This document shows, piece by piece, positions 1-5,089 of a DNA stretch of 5,089 nt (positions are counted from its first letter, which is position 1; every line of letters begins with the position of its first letter). The notes under the pieces were generated by a model. It did no database searches and had not been told where the DNA came from. It saw nothing but the letters and a program-made list of their open reading frames with translations. Source of the stretch: Acidobacteriota bacterium (lineage in GTDB: Bacteria; Acidobacteriota; Terriglobia; Terriglobales; Acidobacteriaceae); the NCBI GenBank assembly GCA_021811745.1, contig JAJZNH010000078.1, positions 1 through 5,089 of the forward strand, in the 5' to 3' direction. Both the position numbers and the translations under genes were made by a program.

Positions 1-2
1 AT

Positions 3-263
3 CCGGCACACGTCGTCATGCCGGGCGTCCATACGGTTGCATCCTTGCTGAAGCGCTGGTTGCGGGGAACGCATCAGGGCTCGGTCACCGCTACACATCT
101 GGATGCGTACCTGGACGAGTTCGCATTTCCCTTCAACCGTCGAAAATCGCGCCGCCGGGGAATGCTTTTCTATCGGTTACTGGAGAACGCCGTGGTCATG
201 AAACCTACGCGTTACCGACCCTCAAGAGCAGTCCTGCCTACACAAAAACACAACAGGCAGTAG
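3..263 (+). CDS. IS1595-family (ISXO2-like) transposase, C-terminal part
   Basis: This is the last 86 codons of a DDE-type transposase. The reading frame is open from base 3, so the ATG at 18 is an internal methionine and not the start. The visible protein carries the conserved tail of the ISXO2-like domain: HTVASLLKRWLRGTHQG, then HLDAYLDEFAFPFNRR, then RGMLFYRLLENAV. This block follows the catalytic acidic residues, which lie mostly upstream of the window, so activity cannot be judged. The enzyme would cut and join IS ends during transposition. The visible part shows no frameshift or internal stop, and the C-terminus (about 20 residues after ENAV) is the variable tail normal for the family. 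The gene runs towards the protease gene on the opposite strand, with about 190 bp between the two stops. Family assignment is by recognition of the motif block, not by search. Confidence 0.85.
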   Translation, partial: PAHVVMPGVHTVASLLKRWLRGTHQGSVTATHLDAYLDEFAFPFNRRKSRRRGMLFYRLLENAVVMKPTRYRPSRAVLPTQKHNRQ

Positions 264-264
264 T

Positions 265-287
265 CACTGTACTAAGGCAGCTACCCC
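265..287 (+). repeat. probable right terminal inverted repeat of the IS
   Basis: The sequence from cactgtac to gctacccc starts one base after the transposase stop. Read from outside inward (- strand) it begins GGGGTAGCTGCCTTAG, a plausible transposon end starting with a G run. Its partner at the left end of the IS is not in the window, so this is inferred from position and appearance. Confidence 0.5.
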
Positions 288-343
288 ACTAAACGGGAAT
301 ATCGCACCGGCCAAGAGTGCTGCCTCCCAAACATCTATTGCGT

Positions 344-361
344 GGTCAGGTGATGCTGACC
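344..361. repeat. small inverted repeat (6-bp stem, 6-nt loop)
   Basis: GGTCAG (344-349) and CTGACC (356-361) are perfect reverse complements around the loop gtgatg. There is no T run on either side, so it is not a typical intrinsic terminator. It lies about 95 bp past the stop of the protease gene. Function is unknown, and a 6-bp stem can occur by chance. Confidence 0.35.
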
Positions 362-430
362 GGGGGCACTCGCCACTCGTTTCGCCATTCACTTGACAGT
401 ATCAGTCGATCCTGAAGAACCCGTGAAAGG

Positions 431-444
431 TCCCTGGATAGGGA
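431..444 (-). terminator. weak hairpin just after the protease stop
   Basis: On the - strand TCCCT, loop ATCC, AGGGA forms a 5-bp stem starting 12 nt after the stop codon of the protease gene. Only a short TTT follows a few bases later, so it is at best a weak terminator. Position is the main argument. Confidence 0.25.
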
Positions 445-456
445 TGCCTAACCGCG

Positions 457-1521
457 TCAGCGCGCCGGGCTATCCACTCTCCCGAGTTTCGCTTTCTGCG
501 GCATTGGGAGCTTTGCCGCCAGCTCAAAAATCATCCGGTCATGCGGCACATCGAAGATCACACGTTCATAGCTGTCGAGCACTGAAGTTCCCAGCACTCC
601 GGAGATCCTGCGCTGCGTCAATGCTGGGCTGGATTGCATCATGAACGCTATAAAATGGCCGAACTGCACGTTGCCCATCGTCATTGACGCCAACATCGCC
701 CTCAGCACCGGGAAGCATCCTCCCAGCCCAAAACCTTCTGCGGGTTTCAGCTTTGAATTCTCCGTAGAAAATATATCGTCAATTCGCGCGCGTTTTGCGT
801 ACTGCGAATAAAGCAACAGGCTCGCGTCGCTTCCAGTGTCAACCTCCACCGTGGCTTTCCGCGTCTTACTGGTCAGTGTTCCCACCGTTACTGGAATTTC
901 TGGAGCATGATCGCGACGCTGTATCAACCGCATCACGTCACCTTTCCCCTGGTAGCGAAAGTCACGTTTCGGCCACAGCACCAGATCGTCGGTGGCAAAA
1001 TTGATCCCCACGACAAATCGCCGCAGCAGTGGATACCCCAGAATCCCGTCCATGCTGTGGTTCATTCCCCGCGCCAGGCCGCGCAGATCCACAATCGCCG
1101 CCGCATCCCCAATTAAAACCTGCTGCGCTTCCAAATCCTGCATCCTTAAGTCCAGATGCCGCGCCCCGGCCATCGAAACCTTCCCGCCACCAAAACCCAG
1201 ATCCTTGGCATGCGTGATCTTCTCTATCGGAATCCCAAGAGCCCGCGAAGCGCCCAGATCGAGAACATCCACGCTCGTTCCCGTGTCCAGCAGAAACACA
1301 TATCCCGGCCTCCCGTTCACGATTACCGTGAGGAAGATATGCCCATTCACATATTCAAATGGGATATGGATGCCCGCCGCTTCGCTGTTGAAGTGACGCG
1401 CTGGCCACGGCTCGGACATCGATCGCAGCGATGCGGCAGAGATTACGACTGGAAACAAAGGGATTGAGAAGAGAGCTGCTCCCTGCAATAACAGGCGGCG
1501 CAAGTGGATGAGTTGCAACAC
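457..1521 (-). CDS. exported retropepsin-like aspartyl protease, two DTG motifs
   Basis: This encodes a predicted 354-aa aspartyl protease of the retropepsin-like group, probably acting outside the cytoplasm. The substrate cannot be told. GTG at 1521 is preferred as start because a GGAGG lies 8 nt before it and it puts a clean signal peptide at the N-terminus: basic HLRR near residues 6-9, a hydrophobic stretch to about residue 28, then SAAS as a likely cleavage area. No lipobox cysteine is seen. Two half-domains follow. In the first, hydrophobic VFLLDTGTS has the catalytic Asp at about residue 79 and pairs with DGILGYPLL at about 158-166. In the second, VEVDTGSDASLL has its Asp at about 228 and pairs with SGVLGTSVL at about 307-315. 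DTG followed by a hydrophobic-hydrophobic-Gly motif is the family hallmark. Both Asp-Thr-Gly triads are intact, so it looks active. The gene seems to be transcribed alone, from the promoter at 1777-1804. An upstream TTG (1563) would add 14 residues but has no ribosome-binding site and would spoil the signal peptide. Confidence 0.8.
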   Translation of the reverse strand: MLQLIHLRRLLLQGAALFSIPLFPVVISAASLRSMSEPWPARHFNSEAAGIHIPFEYVNGHIFLTVIVNGRPGYVFLLDTGTSVDVLDLGASRALGIPIEKITHAKDLGFGGGKVSMAGARHLDLRMQDLEAQQVLIGDAAAIVDLRGLARGMNHSMDGILGYPLLRRFVVGINFATDDLVLWPKRDFRYQGKGDVMRLIQRRDHAPEIPVTVGTLTSKTRKATVEVDTGSDASLLLYSQYAKRARIDDIFSTENSKLKPAEGFGLGGCFPVLRAMLASMTMGNVQFGHFIAFMMQSSPALTQRRISGVLGTSVLDSYERVIFDVPHDRMIFELAAKLPMPQKAKLGRVDSPAR

Positions 1522-1529
1522 ACCGATCG

Positions 1530-1534
1530 CCTCC
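1530..1534 (-). promoter_or_regulatory. ribosome-binding site deciding the GTG start at 1521
   Basis: GGAGG on the - strand, 8 nt before GTG, is a perfect Shine-Dalgarno core at good spacing. It favours GTG 1521 over TTG 1563 or the ATG at 1419, which would lose the signal peptide. A TTG codon follows the GTG directly and is the second codon (Leu). Confidence 0.7.
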
Positions 1535-1580
1535 GCGTGGACGACACATAGGTCTGGTCTCAACGCGCAGCAGGTCAGCA

Positions 1581-1606
1581 GTTAACGCAGGTTCAAATTA
1601 AGTTCA
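1581..1606. repeat. tandem GTTMA repeats, one helical turn apart
   Basis: On the + strand GTTAA (1581), GTTCA (1591) and GTTCA (1602) recur with steps of 10 and 11 bp, on the same face of the helix. The last two have AT-rich spacing (aaatta). Tandem repeats with this step are the usual binding pattern of OmpR/PhoB-type response regulators. The array is 60-85 bp before the protease start codon and downstream of the predicted promoter. A regulator site is inferred, and the short units could be chance. Confidence 0.3.
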
Positions 1607-1776
1607 CAGCTCGCACTTGTCTGCTTTGGAAGGCGTTTTTACAGCTCTTTCCGAGAAACCTTACGGCACTTGCTGATTTGCTGTTGTTTCCTCGAAGGTC
1701 TCAGAACACTACTGCTGGGACAAAACATCGATCGGGGAAGATTCTCCGCAGCCTATTACGGCATAGAGATGGCCAA

Positions 1777-1804
1777 ATCATACACGCAAGGATTGCGTTG
1801 TCAA
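1777..1804 (-). promoter_or_regulatory. sigma70-type promoter for the protease gene
   Basis: On the - strand TTGACA (1804-1799) is followed after 16 bp by TATGAT (1782-1777). The -35 box matches the consensus in 6 of 6 positions and the -10 box in 5 of 6. Transcription would start near 1770 and run towards the protease gene, leaving a leader of about 250 nt. It lies about 50-80 bp past the glmS stop, so it separates the protease gene from glmS transcriptionally. Activity is inferred from sequence only. Confidence 0.6.
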
Positions 1805-1823
1805 GGAAATTCGGCAACCGGTA

Positions 1824-1851
1824 CACGGACACACGTGTGCTGGTGCCCGTG
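1824..1851 (-). terminator. imperfect hairpin after glmS, weak terminator candidate
   Basis: On the - strand CACGG (1851-1847) can pair with CCGTG (1828-1824), enclosing the perfect 10-bp palindrome CACACGTGTG (1830-1839). It starts 4 nt after the glmS stop. No T run follows, so it is not a textbook intrinsic terminator. The position between glmS and the next promoter is what suggests a 3'-end structure. Confidence 0.3.
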
Positions 1852-1854
1852 AGC

Positions 1855-3738
1855 CTACTCAACCGTTACCGACTTGGCCAAATTGCGGGGCTGGTCTACG
1901 TCGCAGCCGCGGCGGACGGCTATGTAGTAGGCGAGGAGTTGCAGGGGCACGATCTCCAGGAGGGGCGCGAGCAGCTCGGGGGCGGGGGGGATGTGGATGA
2001 CGTGCTCGACCAGGCTGCCGATGGCGGTGTCGCCCTGGGTGGCTATGGCGATGACGCGGCCGGAGCGGGCGGTGACTTCCTGAATGTTGGAGAGGGTCTT
2101 CTCATAGCGCAGCTTGGAGGCGGGGTCGGCTTCGTCGCGCGTGGCCAGGACGACGACGGGGAGGGATTCGTCGATGAGCGCGTTGGGGCCGTGCTTCATC
2201 TCGCCGGCGGGGTAGCCCTCGGCGTGAATGTAGGAGATCTCCTTGAGCTTAAGCGCGCCTTCAAGGGCGATGGGGAAGTGGATGCCGCGGCCGAGATAGA
2301 GAAAGTCGCGCACGGCGTGAAAGTCACGCGCCAGTTGCTCGCATTGGGTGGAGCAGGAGCGGAGGGTCTCCTCCATTTTGGCGGGGATGCGGCTCAACTG
2401 CTCGACCCACTCCAGCGATTGGGCCTCGTCAAGCTTGCCGCGGAGCTGGCCGAGCTTGAGCGCGAGCAGGAAGAGCGCGGTGAGCTGCGAGGTAAAGGCC
2501 TTGGTGGAGGCCACGCCGATCTCCGGGCCGGCGTGGGTGTAGACGGAGCCGTGGGCCTCGCGGGCCACCATGGCGCCCACCACGTTGCAGATGGCCACGG
2601 TCTTGGAGCCGAGGGCCTTCATCTCGCGCTGCGCGGCCAGAGTGTCGGCGGTTTCGCCGGACTGGGTGATGAGCAGGCCGAGCGCGTCGGGGCCGGCCAT
2701 GGGATTGCGATAGCGGTACTCGCTGGCGTAGTCCACATCCACGGGCAGACGCGCTAGGCGCTCGATCATGTATTTGCCTGTGAGGGCGGCGTGCCAACTG
2801 GTGCCGCAGGCTGCGATGACAATGTTCGAGATGCGGGCCAACTCCTGATCGGCGACCTCCATCTCGCCGAGAAAAACCTTGCCCGAGCCCAGCGAGATGC
2901 GGCTCAGCGTGGTCTCGCGGATGGCGGTCGGTTGCTCCCAGATTTCCTTGAGCATGAAGTGCTTGTAGCCGCCCTTTTCGGCCTGGATGGGATCCCAGTG
3001 AACATGCGTGAGCTCGCGCTGGATGGGGTTGGCGTTGAAGTCAGTCAACTCAACGCCATCGGGTGTGAGAATGGCGAGGTCGCCATCGGCGAGAAAGTAG
3101 ACGTCGCGGGTGTGATGGAGGATGCCGGGCACATCGGAGGCGACGAAGAATTCTCCCTGACCCACCCCGATGACCACGGGCGGACCTTGGCGCGCGGCGA
3201 CGATCTTGTTGGGCTCGGCGGCCGACAGAACGCCCAGAGCGAATGCCCCGCTGAGGCGCTTGACGGCTTGGCGCACGGCTGCTTGCAAGGGAATGGGGCG
3301 ACCGGCGGCTGCGGCGTCGCTCTGGGTTTGCTCGATCAAATGGGCGATGATCTCGGTGTCGGTCTCAGTGACAAATTTGTGGCCCTGGGCGGCGAGCTCG
3401 CGCTTGAGATCGAGGTAGTTCTCCACAATGCCGTTGTGGACGACGACGATGCGGCCGGAGCAGTCGCGATGGGGGTGGGCGTTCTCTTCGGTGGGGCGGC
3501 CATGGGTGGCCCACCGCGTGTGGCCGATGCCAAAAGTGCCACTGAGCGGGTGGTCACGCAAGACCTCTTCGAGATTGCCGAGCTTGCCGGGTGCGCGGCG
3601 GAGGTCGAGCGTGGGGCTTGAGGGGCTGCCGACAGCGATTCCGGCCGAGTCGTAGCCGCGATATTCGAGGCGCCTTAGTCCCGTGATGATGACCGGGACG
3701 ACCTCCCTAGGGCCGACATAACCGACGATGCCACACAT
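1855..3738 (-). CDS. glmS: glutamine--fructose-6-phosphate aminotransferase (isomerising), GlmS
   Basis: GlmS makes glucosamine-6-phosphate from fructose-6-phosphate and glutamine in the cytoplasm. It is the first step towards UDP-GlcNAc, peptidoglycan and lipopolysaccharide (EC 2.6.1.16). The 627-aa protein is complete, slightly longer than E. coli GlmS (609 aa). The N-terminal Ntn-type glutaminase domain (about 2-235) starts MCGIVGYVG, with the nucleophile Cys2, then [19 protein letters not shown] (72-79), HNGIVEN (101-107) and TDTEI (126-130). Two SIS sugar-binding domains follow: ACGTSWH (310-316), TQSGETADT (358-366) and GVASTKAF in the first; [18 protein letters not shown] with Glu500, and KHGP with His516, in the second. 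The end [13 protein letters not shown] carries the conserved Lys622. All catalytic residues known from E. coli are present. The position of E. coli Ser347 is Thr358, a mild change. The start ATG is fixed because Cys2 must be exposed after Met removal. No good Shine-Dalgarno precedes it. It stands alone, 185 bp after pncB. Confidence 0.97.
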   Translation of the reverse strand: MCGIVGYVGPREVVPVIITGLRRLEYRGYDSAGIAVGSPSSPTLDLRRAPGKLGNLEEVLRDHPLSGTFGIGHTRWATHGRPTEENAHPHRDCSGRIVVVHNGIVENYLDLKRELAAQGHKFVTETDTEIIAHLIEQTQSDAAAAGRPIPLQAAVRQAVKRLSGAFALGVLSAAEPNKIVAARQGPPVVIGVGQGEFFVASDVPGILHHTRDVYFLADGDLAILTPDGVELTDFNANPIQRELTHVHWDPIQAEKGGYKHFMLKEIWEQPTAIRETTLSRISLGSGKVFLGEMEVADQELARISNIVIAACGTSWHAALTGKYMIERLARLPVDVDYASEYRYRNPMAGPDALGLLITQSGETADTLAAQREMKALGSKTVAICNVVGAMVAREAHGSVYTHAGPEIGVASTKAFTSQLTALFLLALKLGQLRGKLDEAQSLEWVEQLSRIPAKMEETLRSCSTQCEQLARDFHAVRDFLYLGRGIHFPIALEGALKLKEISYIHAEGYPAGEMKHGPNALIDESLPVVVLATRDEADPASKLRYEKTLSNIQEVTARSGRVIAIATQGDTAIGSLVEHVIHIPPAPELLAPLLEIVPLQLLAYYIAVRRGCDVDQPRNLAKSVTVE

Positions 3739-3739
3739 A

Positions 3740-3748
3740 GGACGATTC
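3740..3748. repeat. 9-bp direct repeat, copy next to the glmS start
   Basis: GGACGATTC here recurs exactly at 3804-3812, 64 bp away in the same orientation. This copy lies 2-10 bp before the glmS ATG and overlaps the possible -10 box. It could be an operator pair or chance. Confidence 0.35.
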
Positions 3749-3750
3749 TA
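3745..3750 (-). promoter_or_regulatory. possible glmS -10 box (leaderless start)
   Basis: TAGAAT on the - strand matches TATAAT in 5 of 6 positions and ends 6 bp before the ATG. A start 6-7 bp downstream of it would fall at the A of ATG, giving a leaderless transcript, which would fit the lack of a Shine-Dalgarno. No good -35 box stands 16-18 bp upstream, so the call is weak. Confidence 0.25.
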
Positions 3751-3803
3751 TGGGATGCGGGTTAAGGAAAGATGGTGGGATGGCAGAGGAATAACCGATT
3801 TGC

Positions 3804-3812
3804 GGACGATTC
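3804..3812. repeat. 9-bp direct repeat, distal copy
   Basis: This is the second exact GGACGATTC, partner of 3740-3748. It is flanked by ccgatttgc on the left and gcg on the right and lies 66-74 bp upstream of the glmS ATG. Confidence 0.35.
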
Positions 3813-3923
3813 GCGTTTTGTGCCCAGGTTCAGGCCATGGGGCTACCATCTTCTACCCGCTTCTTGGGCTTTCAAGTGTCAGGCATGCAGAACCGGCAAA
3901 TACAGGTGTCCCTCTGTGCTGGG

Positions 3924-5087
3924 TCAGATTAAGACCGGAGCGTCGGTCACTCCGGCTACGCCGAAGATACGGCGGTAGCGCTGCGTCTCTTCGGCGCTGC
4001 CGAGGGCCTTCGAGTAGTTATCGGAGAGCTTGACCGCGGGGCGGCCGTTGGCGTCACTCAGCTTGCAGACCATGCCGGCAGGGTTGAAGCCGTTATCGTC
4101 GCCAGGATTGCAGTGGCGAAAGTCGTTGGTGAGCAGTGTGCCCCAACCGGAACTGAAGCGGATGCGGCGCTCGGGGATCCAGCGCGCTGGGTCTTGGAAG
4201 TCGCGTGCAGAGCGAAAGTCGCCCGGGGAAGCGCCGTTGCGCAGAGTTCCGCCGAAGTAGGCGTGAAGGCTCAGAATCTGCTCGACGTCGAGCGCATCAG
4301 AGGCGATGAGGCGCTTGTGGCGCGGGTCGCGGCCGCGGCGCTCCAGCCAGGCGATGTATTCGTCGCCGGCCACGTAGGCGTCTTTGCTGTCGATGCGCAG
4401 GCCGGTCCAGTTGGCCACCCAATCGGGCGCGCCGCGCAGGAACTGCGTGGTTCCGAAGGTGTCTGGCAGCAGGATGAGCAGCTCGCCCTGGTAGCTTTGC
4501 TGCCATAGCTCCAGCAGGCGGTACTGCGCCGAGCGCAGGTCATCGTCGTTGTTGGCGAGGGCGGCCATGGCCATGGGCAGCTCGTGGCCGTTGGTGCCGA
4601 TGGCTTCGAGATCGTGCTTGTAGGCGAGATAGGCGTTGGAGGTGCCGGTGAAGTTGGGGCCGAGTGTGTCGCGCATGGCGTTGACCACATACTCTTGCCA
4701 CAGAAAGCTGTGGCGGCGGCGGGTGCCGAAGTCGCTGATGTTCAGCTCCGGCACGCCGCGCAGGCGCTCCATCTTTTCCCAGAGGCGGGTCTTGGCGCGC
4801 GCGTAGAGAATGTCGAGCTCCAGCTCGCCGAGCTGCTTGAGGGCGGCGCGGGTCTTAAGCTCGGCGATCGCCGCGAGGGCGTAGATCTCCCACATGGTGG
4901 TCTCGGTCCAGAGGCCGCGGAAGCATAGCTCAATCTGGCCGTCGCGCACCGATAGCTCGTAATCGGAGAGGCGGAAGCCGTGCTCCAGCCAGTCGAGGAA
5001 CGCGGGCTCGAAGATGCCGCGGCGGCCGTAGAAGGTGTTGCCGGCGAGCCAGACCAGCTCCGACTTGCTGAAGCGCAGCTTACGTAC
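3924..5087 (-). CDS. pncB: nicotinate phosphoribosyltransferase PncB, 5' end outside window
   Basis: This enzyme of the Preiss-Handler NAD salvage route joins nicotinate to PRPP, giving nicotinate mononucleotide with ATP hydrolysis (EC 6.3.4.21, cytoplasmic). The visible part is 387 codons; the frame is open to the right edge, so the GTG at 4949 is internal. Compared with rhizobial-type enzymes of about 430 aa, roughly 80-90 N-terminal residues are missing. In fragment numbering the motifs are: [18 protein letters not shown] near the start, DFGTRRRHS (119-127), GTNGHELPM (164-172) with the His equivalent to phospho-His219 of E. coli Pnc[17 protein letters not shown] (231-234), [21 protein letters not shown] and [10 protein letters not shown] near the C-terminus. 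These resemble the long alphaproteobacterial type more than the E. coli type. About 25 residues between YFGG and [10 protein letters not shown] (fragment 283-306) look inserted relative to the forms I know. The frame and all catalytic motifs are intact, so it is probably functional. It ends 185 bp before glmS. Confidence 0.95.
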   Translation of the reverse strand, partial: VRKLRFSKSELVWLAGNTFYGRRGIFEPAFLDWLEHGFRLSDYELSVRDGQIELCFRGLWTETTMWEIYALAAIAELKTRAALKQLGELELDILYARAKTRLWEKMERLRGVPELNISDFGTRRRHSFLWQEYVVNAMRDTLGPNFTGTSNAYLAYKHDLEAIGTNGHELPMAMAALANNDDDLRSAQYRLLELWQQSYQGELLILLPDTFGTTQFLRGAPDWVANWTGLRIDSKDAYVAGDEYIAWLERRGRDPRHKRLIASDALDVEQILSLHAYFGGTLRNGASPGDFRSARDFQDPARWIPERRIRFSSGWGTLLTNDFRHCNPGDDNGFNPAGMVCKLSDANGRPAVKLSDNYSKALGSAEETQRYRRIFGVAGVTDAPVLI

Positions 5088-5089
5088 GG

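Larger units (their letters stand above)
1..287 (+). mobile_element. 3' end of an IS1595-family (ISXO2-like) insertion sequence
   Basis: The left edge of the window cuts this element, so only its last part is visible: the C-terminus of the transposase and the right end. The protein is recognisable as ISXO2-like. The stop codon is followed at once by a sequence that looks like a terminal inverted repeat ending in CTACCCC near 287. IS1595 elements usually end shortly after the transposase stop and make 8-bp target duplications, so bases 288-295 (actaaacg) are the candidate duplication. The left end and the other copy of that 8-mer lie outside the window, so the exact boundary is inferred. Confidence 0.7.
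288..456. other. gene-free spacer between IS end and protease gene
   Basis: This is 169 bp between two convergent genes. No convincing coding frame is seen; an 83-codon + frame that begins here runs mostly antisense to the protease gene and is discounted. The spacer contains two small hairpins, listed separately. A TTGACA at 393-398 (+) has no matching -10 box. The first 8 bases may be an IS target duplication. Confidence 0.6.
1522..1854. other. 333-bp gene-free spacer / long leader of the protease gene
   Basis: No convincing gene is seen on either strand. It is visibly more AT-rich than the flanking genes. From the glmS stop leftwards it holds a hairpin (1824-1851), a near-consensus - strand promoter (1777-1804) and tandem GTTMA repeats (1581-1606). 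The predicted transcript start near 1770 leaves about 250 nt before the protease start codon. A 29-codon - strand frame (1728 to 1639, rich in Ser, Lys and Arg) sits inside that leader but lacks a properly spaced ribosome-binding site. Confidence 0.6.
3739..3923. other. pncB-glmS spacer, glmS upstream region
   Basis: This 185-bp gap contains no convincing gene. It must hold the glmS promoter unless glmS is read from pncB. A possible -10 box and a 9-bp direct repeat are listed separately. No T-tailed terminator is seen after pncB. A glmS ribozyme, known mainly from Firmicutes, is not apparent: the gap between pncB and glmS is about the right size but I see none of its conserved core. Confidence 0.5.

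Noticed and set aside
393..421. TTGACA on the + strand as a promoter
   Set aside because: No -10-like hexamer lies 16-18 bp downstream (agaacc at 17), and no gene follows on that strand.
992..1396. + strand frame of 134 codons opposite the protease gene
   Set aside because: It is Pro/Arg/Ser-rich with no motif, and the opposite strand carries a clear protease with signal peptide and both DTG motifs.
1522..1563. TTG at 1563 as start of the protease
   Set aside because: It has no ribosome-binding site and would put 14 charged or polar residues before the signal peptide, whereas GTG 1521 has a GGAGG at 8 nt.
1639..1728. 29-codon - strand frame inside the protease leader
   Set aside because: The only GGAG is about 15 nt before the ATG, too far for good initiation. 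Length and composition fit chance. It is kept only as a note under the leader.
1678..2757. Long + strand open frame (359 codons) opposite glmS
   Set aside because: It lies antisense to the unmistakable glmS, is very rich in Gly, Ala, Val and Asp as high-GC shadows are, and shows no recognisable motif.
2791..3621. Second long + strand open frame (276 codons) opposite glmS
   Set aside because: It has the same Gly/Ala/Asp-rich composition and lies opposite the conserved glutaminase domain; it is a codon-bias shadow.
3847..3875. TTGAAA upstream of glmS as a -35 box
   Set aside because: The hexamer 17 bp downstream is AAGATG, a poor -10 match, and neighbouring spacings are no better.
3739..3923. 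glmS ribozyme in the glmS upstream region
   Set aside because: The size would allow it, but the conserved ribozyme core is not recognisable and the class is typical of Firmicutes, which this high-GC sequence does not resemble.
4113..4928. + strand frames opposite pncB
   Set aside because: They are shadows of the conserved pncB frame, with Ala/Val/Gly-rich translation and no family resemblance.

Overview
The window reads as an ordinary, high-GC chromosomal stretch of a Gram-negative-type bacterium. The best guess is a member of the Acidobacteriota. That rests on the overall feel of the GlmS and NAPRTase proteins and on the exported retropepsin-like protein, a type common in that phylum. It is an inference without a database search.

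Layout, left to right: (1) positions 1-287 hold the 3' end of an insertion sequence on the + strand: the C-terminus of an IS1595-family (ISXO2-like) transposase and, directly after its stop, a probable terminal inverted repeat. (2) 288-456 is a gene-free spacer with two small hairpins. (3) 457-1521 on the - strand encodes an exported aspartyl protease with two DTG motifs in one chain. (4) 1522-1854 is a gene-free, visibly more AT-rich spacer. It holds a near-consensus sigma70 promoter on the - strand (TTGACA, 16 bp, TATGAT) and a set of tandem GTTMA repeats, so the protease gene probably has its own promoter and a leader of about 250 nt. (5) 1855-3738 on the - strand is a complete glmS. (6) 3739-3923 is its upstream region, with a possible -10 box only 6 bp before the ATG and a 9-bp direct repeat. 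(7) 3924 to the right edge on the - strand is pncB (nicotinate phosphoribosyltransferase), cut by the window at its 5' end.

The three chromosomal genes all read leftwards, in the order pncB, glmS, protease, but gaps of 185 and 333 bp argue against one tight operon. Their jobs are unrelated as far as can be seen: NAD salvage, the entry step of amino-sugar and cell-wall synthesis, and an exported protease of unknown target. The IS end faces the protease gene tail to tail.

No new multi-gene system is evident. The points most worth a second look are the strong promoter with a long leader before the protease gene, the two-lobed retropepsin-like architecture, an apparent insertion of about 25 residues in PncB, and the possible leaderless start of glmS.
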